Shown here piece by piece: positions 1-7,868 of a DNA stretch of 64,000 bases (the first letter of the stretch is position 1; every line of letters begins with the position of its first letter). The notes beneath the pieces are model-generated. The model was given only the letters and a program-made list of their open reading frames with translations. It ran no database searches and was not told where the DNA came from. Location: positions 930,501-994,500 of the forward strand of contig NZ_SRSF01000001.1 in NCBI RefSeq assembly GCF_004803465.1, given 5' to 3'. Source of the stretch: Neolewinella litorea. GTDB lineage: Bacteria > Bacteroidota > Bacteroidia > Chitinophagales > Saprospiraceae. Both the position numbers and the translations under genes were made by a program.

Positions 1-798
1 GTCGCGGATGCCGTCGTTCTCGTCACGGATAATCATGTAGGGGGTACCGCCGTGTTCGAGGATGTTGCGACACAGCCGGAGGGCTACGTCGTAGGCGTAC
101 TCGTCCTCGGCCAGCAGGTGGTTGCCCCGCCTGCCTACCGCACCGGGGTCGGGGCCGCCGTGACCGGCCACGATGTAAAAAATGCGTCCGGCCAGTTCGC
201 GGTCGATCAGGGGCACCTGGGCGTAGCGCTCACCGAAGATCTTGAAAGTGCGGGGACCGGCCAGGGTCACCTGGTCCGGCACGGCAATGGGTTGGCGGTC
301 GGCGGCGCGGTCCTTGAGGCGGTCAAGTTCCTCTTCACTCCCGGCATTCTCCCCCAGGTTGACGATGTCTGGTTCGCGTTTCACCTGGCTGAAATTGCCC
401 GAGCAGTGATCGATGTGGTAGGGGACGTACAGCAGCATATCCTGCCGGTAATCGCTCTCGCGCAGGCCCGATGCGAGAAGGGATTCGTTGTACTCCTTGA
501 TCGCCACGGCGCGGTCCCAGTCATCGTTGCCCGTGGTACTGCGGATACTGGTCCCGTCGTAGCGGAACACTTCAATCGGCAATTCATAACGGTAACCGAC
601 TAGCAATTTACTGCTGTTAGTCAGTCGGTTCAGTCGTTTGAACTCATCTATATTACAGCCGTAGGCAACCAGGTCGTATCTACGCAGCAGGGAGTATATT
701 CCGTCGCCCCTACGGGCTTCCACGGCGAGCTGTTCGGCCTGCAACCCCGCGCTGCCAAGCAGTAGGGCCAACAACACTATTCGATACAGCAAGGTCAT
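1..798 (-). CDS. N-acetylmuramoyl-L-alanine amidase (Amidase_3) with LysM-like N-terminus, 3' end outside window
   Basis: Reading the minus strand from an ATG at 796-798 gives 266 codons open to the window edge, so the C-terminus is missing. A short signal peptide (MTLLYRIVLLALLLGSAGLQA) is followed by a LysM-like segment (about residues 22-75; GDGIYSLLRRY, LLVGYRYELP). Near residues 205-225 comes FYIVAGHGGPDPGAVG, the zinc-ligand motif of the Amidase_3 family (AGHGG.DPGA). These enzymes cleave the amide bond between muramic acid and L-Ala in periplasmic peptidoglycan. The conserved Glu and second His expected later are beyond the edge or unconfirmed. It is divergent from ccmB. The family call is strong; the exact cell-division or recycling role is unknown. 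Confidence 0.85.
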   Translation of the reverse strand, partial: MTLLYRIVLLALLLGSAGLQAEQLAVEARRGDGIYSLLRRYDLVAYGCNIDEFKRLNRLTNSSKLLVGYRYELPIEVFRYDGTSIRSTTGNDDWDRAVAIKEYNESLLASGLRESDYRQDMLLYVPYHIDHCSGNFSQVKREPDIVNLGENAGSEEELDRLKDRAADRQPIAVPDQVTLAGPRTFKIFGERYAQVPLIDRELAGRIFYIVAGHGGPDPGAVGRRGNHLLAEDEYAYDVALRLCRNILEHGGTPYMIIRDENDGIRD

Positions 799-868
799 TC
801 GGATCGGTTTCAGTAAGCCTAAGTATTAACCGCAACGCCAGGCAATTATTATAGCGTCGGAGCGGACG

Positions 869-876
869 TATCTTTG
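869..876 (+). promoter_or_regulatory. Bacteroidota -7 promoter element for ccmB
   Basis: TATCTTTG matches TAnnTTTG and ends 8 nt before the ccmB ATG at 885. No good -33 TTG is seen at the usual spacing. It implies a leader of only a few nucleotides. Confidence 0.5.
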
Positions 877-884
877 CCCGCCAT

Positions 885-1547
885 ATGTCTACGGTCCGGC
901 AAATTTATAAACTCCTGCGCTGGGAGTTGCGTCTTGAGTGGCGCGACAAGTACGCACTGGGAAGTATTTTCCTGTACGTCATCACTACGGTGGTCATCGC
1001 TTACCTCGCGGTGGGCGGTGCCCTTGAGGGGCCGGTCTTTAACGCCCTGTACTGGATCATTCTCTTCTTCGGCGCCACGGTGGCCGCGGGGCGCAGTTTC
1101 CTGCGGGAGGGCGGGCGGCGACATTTCTATTACTACACGATTGCCGACCCCCTGGCCCTGCTCTTCAGCAAGCTGGTGTTCAACGCCATTATCATCTGGC
1201 TGATCGGTGGCCTCACCTTTGGGCTACTGTCGCTCTTCGCTCCCCTGGCCGTGATCACGAACCCCCTACCCCTGCTGCTGGCGGTCTTTTTCGGAGGCAT
1301 CGGGCTCTCGGCCATTCTGACCTTCGTTTCCGCCATCACGGCCCGCGCGGGGGGCAGTGGCACGCTCATGGCCATCCTGTCCTTTCCCCTGGTCATTCCC
1401 CTGCTTAAACTCCTGCTTGACGCGGGACTCTACGCCATCGACGCCGGTACGAACGACATCTGGCAGCCGATTTACCTCACGGTGGCCGTCGATCTCATCG
1501 CCCTGGCGGTGGGCATTGTGCTCTTCCCCTTTGTTTGGCGCGACTGA
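885..1547 (+). CDS. ccmB: Heme exporter protein CcmB, ABC transporter permease
   Basis: A 220-residue, very hydrophobic protein with about six membrane segments. The start resembles CcmB proteins: a cytoplasmic helix (LLRWELRLEWRDKYALGSI), then TM helices around residues 28-45, 52-67, 95-118, 125-150, 160-178 and 192-214. CcmB is the membrane part of the CcmAB ABC transporter of system I cytochrome c maturation, which drives release of holo-CcmE. The length is the family norm. No ccmA or ccmC is adjacent, so the system is split in this genome. The window encodes several c-type cytochromes (ActA, ActE) that need this machinery. The start is the only ATG compatible with the N-terminal motif and lies just after a -7 element. 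Confidence 0.82.
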   Translation: MSTVRQIYKLLRWELRLEWRDKYALGSIFLYVITTVVIAYLAVGGALEGPVFNALYWIILFFGATVAAGRSFLREGGRRHFYYYTIADPLALLFSKLVFNAIIIWLIGGLTFGLLSLFAPLAVITNPLPLLLAVFFGGIGLSAILTFVSAITARAGGSGTLMAILSFPLVIPLLKLLLDAGLYAIDAGTNDIWQPIYLTVAVDLIALAVGIVLFPFVWRD

Positions 1548-1591
1548 GGCAATCCGCTCGATCCTTGCTGGCTGGGCAACCGCCGGTCGAC

Positions 1592-1599
1592 TATCTTTG
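1592..1599 (+). promoter_or_regulatory. Bacteroidota -7 promoter element for serine dehydratase
   Basis: TATCTTTG about 50 nt upstream of the sdaA ATG at 1651. The upstream TTG is not at the canonical distance, so this rests on the -7 element alone. Confidence 0.45.
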
Positions 1600-1650
1600 T
1601 AGTAGTTGTCAGGGCAACTGTTTCGGCTCCCGACGACCAAAATTTATGCT

Positions 1651-3051
1651 ATGTCACGCCTGAGCGTATTCGACATCTACAAGATCGGCGTTGGACCGTC
1701 CTCCTCCCACACGCTTGGGCCCTGGCGGGCCGGACAGCATTTTGCCGGGGGGTTGGCGGGGGCGCGGGTGCAAAGCATCGGGGTGCAATTGTTTGGTTCC
1801 CTCGCCAAGACCGGGGTCGGCCACGGAACCGATATTGCGGTACTACTGGGCCTCCAGGGTTACGATCCGGTGACCATTCCCACCCAGGAGATCCCCGAGT
1901 TGGTGGACCGGGTGAAGGCCACGGGTTCGATCCTAATCAACGGCGCACCGGTACCCTTCTCCTTCGCGAACGACATCGTCTTTCAACCTACTACGCATCC
2001 GGGACACCCGAATACCCTCATATTCACTGCTTTGACCGACGATGGCGAACTGCGGCGTGAAACATATTTTTCCCTGGGTGGCGGATTCATCGAGCGGGAG
2101 GGAGAGACCGTTAACCTGGATCAAAACCACAAGTTCGTACATGACGTCTCCTCCGGCAAGAAGATGATTGCTCTGTCCGCCTCTTCCGGAAAGACCATTA
2201 CCCGGCTGCTTTATGAGAACGAGCGTTGCCTGTACTCCAGCGAGGAGATTCACCGGCGCATCGAGAATCTCTTTCAGGTGATGCTCAACTGTGTTTACCG
2301 GGGTTGTCACACGGAAGGGGTATTGCCCGGCGGACTGTACGTACAGCGACGTGCCGCGGGTCTGAATCGCAAACTACTGGGCGGGAAGACTTACCCCGAC
2401 CGGAAAAGCTGGCTGGAAGCCATCCGCCGCACCGCGCGCGACTTCTCCACGATCAACCAATGGATCAGCTGCTTTGCCCTGGCCGTGAACGAGGAGAACG
2501 CGGCCCTGGGCCGCGTGGTGACCTCCCCCACCAACGGAGCGGCGGGGGTGATTCCGGCCGTATTGCTCTACCATTACCTGTTCGGAAACTTCGGGGAGGA
2601 CGACCTTATGCGCTTTTTCCTGAGCAGCGGACAGATCGGTGCCCTCTTCAAGCAGGGTGCCACCATCAGTGCCGCCGTAGGGGGCTGTCAGGCGGAGGTC
2701 GGCGTGAGTTCCGCCATGGCCGCGGCCGGATTGACAGAAGTCCTCGGTGGAAGCACCAAGCAGGTCCTGCAGGCAGCCGAGATCGCCATGGAGCACCATC
2801 TCGGACTTACCTGCGACCCCATTGGGGGGCTGGTGCAGGTGCCCTGCATCGAACGCAATGCCATGGGAGCCATGAAGGCTATAACGGCCTCTAACCTGGC
2901 CCTGGCCGGCAATGCCAGCAATGCTGTCGTCGACTTCGACGCCGTGGTGGCTACGATGTGGGAAACCGCTCAGCACATGCACAGTAAGTACAAGGAGACA
3001 GCGGAGGGTGGCCTGGCGGTTCACGTTTCGGTGGCCCGGCCTGAGTGCTGA
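1651..3051 (+). CDS. sdaA: L-serine ammonia-lyase, iron-sulfur dependent, single chain
   Basis: The enzyme converts L-serine to pyruvate and ammonia in the cytoplasm. The 466-residue protein begins [20 protein letters not shown], the N-terminal beta-domain signature of type 2 (single-chain) serine dehydratases. The C-terminal catalytic domain keeps the [4Fe-4S] cysteines in GGCQAEVG and [13 protein letters not shown], and the serine/threonine-rich loop [14 protein letters not shown] chose the internal ATG at 1651 because an upstream in-frame start at 1606 adds 15 residues that do not resemble the family. It follows ccmB by about 100 nt with its own -7 element, so it is probably monocistronic. 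Confidence 0.93.
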   Translation: MSRLSVFDIYKIGVGPSSSHTLGPWRAGQHFAGGLAGARVQSIGVQLFGSLAKTGVGHGTDIAVLLGLQGYDPVTIPTQEIPELVDRVKATGSILINGAPVPFSFANDIVFQPTTHPGHPNTLIFTALTDDGELRRETYFSLGGGFIEREGETVNLDQNHKFVHDVSSGKKMIALSASSGKTITRLLYENERCLYSSEEIHRRIENLFQVMLNCVYRGCHTEGVLPGGLYVQRRAAGLNRKLLGGKTYPDRKSWLEAIRRTARDFSTINQWISCFALAVNEENAALGRVVTSPTNGAAGVIPAVLLYHYLFGNFGEDDLMRFFLSSGQIGALFKQGATISAAVGGCQAEVGVSSAMAAAGLTEVLGGSTKQVLQAAEIAMEHHLGLTCDPIGGLVQVPCIERNAMGAMKAITASNLALAGNASNAVVDFDAVVATMWETAQHMHSKYKETAEGGLAVHVSVARPEC

Positions 3052-3055
3052 CGCA

Positions 3056-3562
3056 CTACCACTCGTCGGCAAAGGCGCGGTTAAATATCTTCTCGTTGAG
3101 GTTCTCAAAAATCTCCGCCAGGGCCTCGTCCTGAATACTGGCCAGCGTCTGGCTGCCCGGAAAGGGAAAGTATTCGGTGAAGTTGCTCTTCCAATTCTCC
3201 GCGTCCGGGTCCTTAAGGTTGGTGTATTCAATGGCCACCACCACGGTCAGGCGGTTGAGTTTGGAGAAGGCCGCGGTTTCATTCCCCGCGCTGGCCCCTT
3301 CGGCCGTTACGCGAAAGTCAACCAGCGTACCGCGTATCTCTATGTCGGGGTCTTCCTCAGTCACGACCAGTCGGGCCTCGTCGCGCACCTTGTCGCGTAG
3401 CGACTCCGTCAGATCCAGGGCCAGGGTTGGCGGGGCACTTAGGGCATTGTTCAGGTATACGGGAACGTAGGCCCGCTCCACCCCCTCGGGGATGGTAATG
3501 CCGCGAAACGTATAGCAGGCGCTGAGCACAAGGGAAACAACGAGTAGGAGAGGTATGCGCAT
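3056..3562 (-). CDS. lptE: LptE-like LPS assembly lipoprotein
   Basis: A 168-residue lipoprotein. The signal peptide MRIPLLLVVSLVLSAC has a lipobox (LSAC, Cys16), followed by YTFRGITIPEGVERAYVPVY, typical of Bacteroidota LptE-family proteins (a TFxG-type start). LptE is the plug lipoprotein of the LptDE outer-membrane translocon that inserts lipopolysaccharide. The start at 3562 was chosen because the longer in-frame extension to 3679 would bury the signal peptide. It is tail-to-tail with sdaA, 4 nt apart, and downstream of the crp-like gene, separated by a hairpin. The family call rests on the N-terminal pattern and size; sequence conservation in LptE is low. Confidence 0.7.
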   Translation of the reverse strand: MRIPLLLVVSLVLSACYTFRGITIPEGVERAYVPVYLNNALSAPPTLALDLTESLRDKVRDEARLVVTEEDPDIEIRGTLVDFRVTAEGASAGNETAAFSKLNRLTVVVAIEYTNLKDPDAENWKSNFTEYFPFPGSQTLASIQDEALAEIFENLNEKIFNRAFADEW

Positions 3563-3570
3563 GGAAGTAA

Positions 3571-3619
3571 AACGGAAAACTCCCGGCCCGCGTTGCCGCC
3601 GGTCGGGAGTCAAATTTTT
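3571..3619 (-). terminator. Bidirectional rho-independent terminator between crp-like gene and lptE
   Basis: The arms ACTCCCGGCC (3579-3588) and GGTCGGGAGT (3601-3610) form a 10-bp stem with one G-T pair. On the minus strand the stem is followed by TTTTCC, and on the plus strand by CAAATTTTT. It probably ends the crp-like transcript before lptE. Confidence 0.7.
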
Positions 3620-3653
3620 GGGACCACAATGTAAGTTTCCCCGGGGCAAAGCC

Positions 3654-4346
3654 CTAGGCGGCGCTGGCCAGGAGTTCATCCATATCGCGGACCAGAATGC
3701 GGCCGCGGTTGAAATAAATCAGGTTCTCCTTACGCAGTTCGTTGAGCACTAGGGTAACCGTTTGGCGGCTGGTGCAGGTGATGTTGGCGATGTCCTGGTG
3801 GGTCAGGCTGTGCTTGAGCAACATCTCGTAGCCGACGCGGCGCCCGCGTTCGCTGACCACCTGGTGCAGGAAGCCGACGATTCGGCTGCGTGCATCCTTG
3901 AAGATGAGGTCTTCCAGCTTGTGCTCGGCGGCCATCATCCGCTTACCGAAAAGATTGAGGATGCGGCGGCTGAGGGTGGGGTTTCCGAAGACGATGCGTT
4001 GGAAGTCAGCTACACGGATCGTGTAGTAGTGCACTTCCTCCTTCAGCGACTGGGCCGTTTCCGAGCGCGTGGTCTCACCGACCAGCGAGAGCTCACCGAA
4101 TACGGCTTCGGGGTGAATGAGTTGCTTGATCACTTCCTTACCCTCGTTGCTGTGGGTGCTGATCTTGATCGGGCCTTTGGCGAGCAGAAAAATGTGCTCG
4201 CTGGGTTCACCCGGCTGGTAGATGACCGAGTAGCGGGGTTTCTTTTTATACTCCATGGTTTCGCTGAGCCGCTTCTTCTCGTCGGTGCTCAAGCCGTCGA
4301 AAAGGTCGAACTGCTCCAAAAGAGTAATTTTATTGACAGAATCCAT
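3654..4346 (-). CDS. Crp/Fnr family transcriptional regulator
   Basis: 230 residues. An N-terminal cyclic-nucleotide-binding-type beta-barrel (about 12-125; GEPSEHIFLLAKGPIKI, AVFGELSLVG) is followed by a long dimerisation helix and a C-terminal Crp-type winged helix (about 155-225; LTHQDIANITCTSRQTVTLVLNELRKENLIYF). The recognition helix is TSRQTVTLVLNEL. No N-terminal Fnr cysteine cluster is present, so it is not an FNR-type oxygen sensor. The effector cannot be read from the sequence; the pocket lacks the obvious cAMP-binding arginine/serine motif (GETTRSE only partly resembles it). Its neighbours are unrelated, so the target genes are unknown. Confidence 0.88.
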   Translation of the reverse strand: MDSVNKITLLEQFDLFDGLSTDEKKRLSETMEYKKKPRYSVIYQPGEPSEHIFLLAKGPIKISTHSNEGKEVIKQLIHPEAVFGELSLVGETTRSETAQSLKEEVHYYTIRVADFQRIVFGNPTLSRRILNLFGKRMMAAEHKLEDLIFKDARSRIVGFLHQVVSERGRRVGYEMLLKHSLTHQDIANITCTSRQTVTLVLNELRKENLIYFNRGRILVRDMDELLASAA

Positions 4347-4502
4347 GATTTAGCTTTGTGGTTAGGACGAAGACCATTTGGTCGTTCGCGACGCCCGCCG
4401 ACTTTTGTCTTCGTCCGTCTGCCTACAAGACACCGGGAAGGGCCCTTACCCCCTAAGCTAAACGCATTTTGTTTTGAAATTTTCTTTCGTCGCCCCGCTT
4501 GC

Positions 4503-5051
4503 CTAACCAATTCCCAACAATGCCACCCTTTGCAGAGCCAGAATGCTTAACGCGTCCGTGATTCTGCCGTCCAGCGTCATGTCGATGGCTTCGCGCAGCG
4601 GCAGGCGGCGCAGCCGCAGTTCCTCGGTATCCTCCGGTTCGGCGCTCTCTTGCCGCAGATTCCTGGCTACGTAGGCTACGCCCCATTCGTCACTCACCGA
4701 ATTGCTCAGGTGAAATTCCATAAGCTTTTCCCATGAGTCGGCTACCAGCCCGGTTTCCTCACGCAATTCCCGCTGGGCCGTTTCCAGGGTGCCGGTACCC
4801 ACCGGGCAGCCCCCCTCCGGAATTTCCCAACTGTATTCGTCAAGCGCGTACCGATACTGCCCCACTAGGTAGGTAAAGCCCTCGTCGTCAATGGGAACAA
4901 TGCCAATAGCGTGATTTTTGTACCGCACGAGTCCGTAGATACCGTCCTTGCCGGCGGGGTTGACAACTTCGTGGTGCTCAACCCGGATCCAGGGATTTTC
5001 GTAGCGGATCGCGGTAGACTTGTGCCGCCAGGGATTGCGTTCTGTGGTCAT
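4503..5051 (-). CDS. Nudix hydrolase, ADP-ribose pyrophosphatase-like
   Basis: 182 residues with the Nudix box in PEGGCPVGTGTLETAQ followed by RELREETGL (about residues 80-104). The metal-binding REUxEExGU part is intact. The first box glutamate (G-x5-E) is threonine here, a position that tolerates change. The N-terminal part (NPWIRVEHHEVVNPAG, YKNHAIGIVPID) matches the ADP-ribose/GDP-mannose pyrophosphatase branch, which hydrolyses nucleoside diphosphate sugars. A -7 element lies 4 nt before the start. It is 31 nt upstream of the crp-side intergenic region and next to a cupin gene, but shares no operon overlap. Confidence 0.85.
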   Translation of the reverse strand: MTTERNPWRHKSTAIRYENPWIRVEHHEVVNPAGKDGIYGLVRYKNHAIGIVPIDDEGFTYLVGQYRYALDEYSWEIPEGGCPVGTGTLETAQRELREETGLVADSWEKLMEFHLSNSVSDEWGVAYVARNLRQESAEPEDTEELRLRRLPLREAIDMTLDGRITDALSILALQRVALLGIG

Positions 5052-5055
5052 GCGA

Positions 5056-5063
5056 CAAAAGTA
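5056..5063 (-). promoter_or_regulatory. -7 promoter element for Nudix hydrolase gene
   Basis: On the minus strand TACTTTTG is a full TAnnTTTG match, with only 4 nt before the ATG at 5051. This implies a leaderless or nearly leaderless transcript. No -33 TTG is seen. Confidence 0.45.
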
Positions 5064-5076
5064 CTACAGACCCGGT

Positions 5077-5445
5077 CTACAGCCGGTCGTAGGAGTTAAC
5101 CGTACGCACGTCATCCACATCGCCGGTGTGCTTCGTGCTGATGGGTTCCAGTAACATCAGCCAAACCTCCTCTTCGTTGAGGGTGCGCGGACAGTGACGT
5201 ACTCCGCGTGGCACAACGTACAGTTCTCCAGGTGCCAGCTGCACGTCCTCGCGATCCTCGAAGGCCAGGATCAGCGTGCCGCGCAGGACGTAAAAAAGCT
5301 CGTCCTCCTGCGCGTGATCGTGCCAGACGAACTCACCCTGCACCTTGGCCAGCTTCACGGCCTGCCCGTTCAGTTCTGCAATGACCTTGGGCGACCACTG
5401 GTCGGTAAATCGGGAGAATTTTTCCAGGATATTGATGGCTGACAT
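5077..5445 (-). CDS. Cupin domain protein
   Basis: A small 122-residue single-domain cupin. Motif 1 reads GEFVWHDHAQEDELFYVLRG (metal ligands His-x-His...Glu, about residues 37-56) and motif 2 PGELYVVPRGVRHCP (about 73-87, with the second His). Such proteins bind a divalent metal and may act as isomerases, dioxygenases or sensors; the substrate cannot be inferred. The motif-1 N-terminus (LNGQAVKLAKVQGEF) is typical of Bacteroidota cupins annotated only by fold. Its transcript would start with a hairpin just ahead of the ATG. Confidence 0.82.
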   Translation of the reverse strand: MSAINILEKFSRFTDQWSPKVIAELNGQAVKLAKVQGEFVWHDHAQEDELFYVLRGTLILAFEDREDVQLAPGELYVVPRGVRHCPRTLNEEEVWLMLLEPISTKHTGDVDDVRTVNSYDRL

Positions 5446-5448
5446 AAT

Positions 5449-5472
5449 GCGGGTGTTTACCCGCCAAAGGTA
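5449..5472 (-). promoter_or_regulatory. -7 element and 5' mRNA hairpin of the cupin gene
   Basis: On the minus strand TACCTTTG (5472-5465) is followed directly by GCGGGT-AAAC-ACCCGC (5464-5449), a perfect 6-bp stem with a tetraloop. It ends 3 nt before the ATG at 5445. If transcription starts about 4 nt after the -7 element, most of this stem sits at the 5' end of the mRNA. Confidence 0.45.
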
Positions 5473-5480
5473 CGCCCCCG

Positions 5481-7796
5481 CTATTCGAGCCCGTAGCGAA
5501 CGCCCGCAAAAAGCCGAATGCCCTGGTTGGGTGCAAAAACGTAGGTAGGGTCGAACGTCAGCGCGTGCGGATTGCCGGGAGTGGCGATGACTTCCCCATC
5601 GGAATTAAAGGTGACGTCCCGATCAAACGGATCGAATGGGCGGGCAATGCTGTTGCCCGGGGGCGTGTAGTTCAAGAGGTTCTTTACACCCCCGTAAACT
5701 TCGACCGATTCGCCCCATTTCTTCGTCACCTGCAGATTCTGCAGACTGAACCAGGGGGAGGTAGCAGGTCGGTTGTCCAGTTCTCCGAGTAGCGGAAGCC
5801 GCATCGGCCCGTAAAGGTTGCCGGTGTAGTCCACCGTCCAGCCGCGGGACAGCGGCTGCGTGATCTTCCAGACGGCGGAAGCTCCCTCGGTCAGCAACTG
5901 TCTTTGGCGCTCCCCACCTTCGTTGACGTATACTTCCTGGATGGTTACGCCGAGATTGGCCAGCATTCCGGTGGTGAGGTTGACGTCTACGTTCAGACTT
6001 CCGCCGCGCGAGACGGCATGGCCGTCGAGGTTGGCATAAATAATTTGGTTGGGATTGCTTTCGTAGTCGGGCAGAATGCGGTTCCCGAATCGGGTGTACC
6101 ACAAGCTGCCGTCGAAGCCGACGATTCCCCACGACCAATCATAAATCCTGCGTACGTAATTCAGGTTGGCGTTCCAGGAGGTCTCGGGACGCAGTTCCTC
6201 GGCGAAGATCACCTCGCGTGCCCCGGTCAGGGCCGCGTGGTCCTCCGTAAAGACATTCGCCACCCGGTAACCGTTGCCGATGCTTACCCTTATGACGTTA
6301 GACTGGTCATCATCGTTCCACTTGTAGTTGAGGCGGGGCGTGAATATGGCTCCGTGTCGATTGTTGTGGTCGAAGCGCAGACCAAGCAGCAGGGTATTTC
6401 TGCGATTAAGGTGAATTTCGTCTTGCACAAACGCACCCGGCAGGGAGGTGATGGCCGGAGCGTTGCCCGTTTCCGCGCCGGTGGCGGTGGTGTTGTCGTC
6501 GTACCAGGTATACCGGTAGGCGGTACCGAAGAGCAGGTCGTGGTTTCCGTCGATCACCGGCCGGTAGGTGAATTGTCCGAAACCGATGTACTGCTTGCCC
6601 AGGTAAACCGTATTGCCGTAAGCGGAATCGTGGTAATGGCCATTCAGGCTGAATTGGAAAAAAGCTTCGCCGGCCACCGGCAGTTGGTAGTTGCCGATGC
6701 TTTCCCAGCGATTGGTGTAGATGCTTTCACCGTAAACTTCGTTGCCGCCCCGGTAGGCTGGACCGTACTCGAGCTCTCCGCCCCACCGGTCTTCATAGAG
6801 GTAGCGCGCCGCCAGGGTGAAGACCCGGTCTTCAACGCGGTCGAAACTCCATTTGTTGAACACCGAGATCCGATCCTGCAGGGTGACGTCGGTAAAGTTG
6901 TCCCCGTTGTTGTCGCGGGGGTCGGCATACCGGAAGTAGTTCAACCCGAGCAGGGTCCGGCTCCCCCGCCCTACCCTGCGGTTCAGCCCCAGATCCAGAT
7001 TGGTTTCCCCCCAACTAGTGACCATCGCATCGGCCACCAGTTCCGGCCCGCTGCCGGGATCCCGGGTGATGATGTTAATGAGCCCGCCCACCGCTTCGGA
7101 ACCGTACAGCGTGGAGGCGGGTCCCTTCACCACCTCCATACGCTCGATCAGCCCCTGGGGAATGCCGGTCAGTCCGTAGACCGTAGACAGCCCACTCACG
7201 ATCGGCATGCCATCGAGCAGTACCATGGTGTACGGTCCCTCCAGTCCGTTGATGTGGATGTCGCCGGTGTTGCAGACGTTGCAGTTGAGTTGCGGACGTA
7301 CCCCGTTAACCTGTTGCAGGGATTCAAAGAAATTAGGGGCCGGGTTGGCGGCAAAATAACGCGCCGTGTATACCTCAATGGGCACTGGGCTGCTGCTTCG
7401 GCTCACCTCCTTGAGCGTTCCGCTGACTACCACTTCATCCAGGAAGGCATCGCGGGGTTCCAGGACGATGGTAACGGTCGGGTTCGATGCTGCTACCGAA
7501 AAAGACTGGTCGAGCGGATGGTAGCCAATCCGGGAAAACCGCAGCGAAAGCTCCCCTCCGGAAAGGCCCGTGAAGCGGAACGATCCATCGGCCTCCGTCC
7601 ACGTCCCCCGGTCAGAATCAGCCAACCTCACCGAAACCCCCTCGAGCGGACTGCCGTCCACACCGATAACGATCCCCGAGAGTTCCGCCCCCTGCCCCAG
7701 CAGTCCCAGGCTCAGGAACAGCAAACCCCCAAGGCCCGCTACACGAGAAAATACGGAACCCGCGCACCGCCGCAATAAAGAATAGTGGAACATCAT
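5481..7796 (-). CDS. TonB-dependent outer-membrane receptor
   Basis: 771 residues: a signal peptide (about 1-37), a carboxypeptidase-regulatory-like beta domain (38-115), a TonB-box-like DEVVVSG (120-126), a plug (about 135-240) and a 22-strand-type barrel ending in an aromatic terminus. The plug carries the unusual pair Cys172-x-x-Cys175 (NCNVCNTGDIHINGLEGPYT), which could bind a metal or form a disulfide. Such receptors import metal chelates, cobalamin or glycans with energy from TonB. The divergent neighbour is an MntR/DtxR-type regulator with a palindrome between them, so a manganese or iron-related substrate is likely; this is inference. Two adjacent ATGs (7796 and 7793) are possible starts. 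Confidence 0.9.
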   Translation of the reverse strand: MMFHYSLLRRCAGSVFSRVAGLGGLLFLSLGLLGQGAELSGIVIGVDGSPLEGVSVRLADSDRGTWTEADGSFRFTGLSGGELSLRFSRIGYHPLDQSFSVAASNPTVTIVLEPRDAFLDEVVVSGTLKEVSRSSSPVPIEVYTARYFAANPAPNFFESLQQVNGVRPQLNCNVCNTGDIHINGLEGPYTMVLLDGMPIVSGLSTVYGLTGIPQGLIERMEVVKGPASTLYGSEAVGGLINIITRDPGSGPELVADAMVTSWGETNLDLGLNRRVGRGSRTLLGLNYFRYADPRDNNGDNFTDVTLQDRISVFNKWSFDRVEDRVFTLAARYLYEDRWGGELEYGPAYRGGNEVYGESIYTNRWESIGNYQLPVAGEAFFQFSLNGHYHDSAYGNTVYLGKQYIGFGQFTYRPVIDGNHDLLFGTAYRYTWYDDNTTATGAETGNAPAITSLPGAFVQDEIHLNRRNTLLLGLRFDHNNRHGAIFTPRLNYKWNDDDQSNVIRVSIGNGYRVANVFTEDHAALTGAREVIFAEELRPETSWNANLNYVRRIYDWSWGIVGFDGSLWYTRFGNRILPDYESNPNQIIYANLDGHAVSRGGSLNVDVNLTTGMLANLGVTIQEVYVNEGGERQRQLLTEGASAVWKITQPLSRGWTVDYTGNLYGPMRLPLLGELDNRPATSPWFSLQNLQVTKKWGESVEVYGGVKNLLNYTPPGNSIARPFDPFDRDVTFNSDGEVIATPGNPHALTFDPTYVFAPNQGIRLFAGVRYGLE

Positions 7797-7816
7797 AATT
7801 AGCTTTATTAAACTGT

Positions 7817-7838
7817 AAAGTTAGTACTATCTAACTTT
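7817..7838. promoter_or_regulatory. Candidate MntR/DtxR operator between tonB receptor and regulator
   Basis: A perfect inverted repeat with arms AAAGTTAG and CTAACTTT around a 6-nt spacer. The 8+6+8 layout equals that of the E. coli MntR box. It covers the -33 TTTG (7836-7839) of the plus-strand regulator promoter (-7 TACTTTCG at 7858-7865). On the minus strand it lies between TTG and TAACTTTA (20-nt spacing), the likely receptor promoter. One site could therefore repress both genes. Confidence 0.7.
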
Positions 7839-7868
7839 GTTTGCAAGCATTTCTTTTTACTTTCGGGA

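Noticed and set aside
849-1124. Minus-strand frame over ccmB start
   Set aside because: Antisense shadow of ccmB; the translation shows no domain or signal peptide.
1606-1650. Upstream start for serine dehydratase
   Set aside because: The extra 15 residues are not family-like, and the region sits within the leader next to the -7 element.
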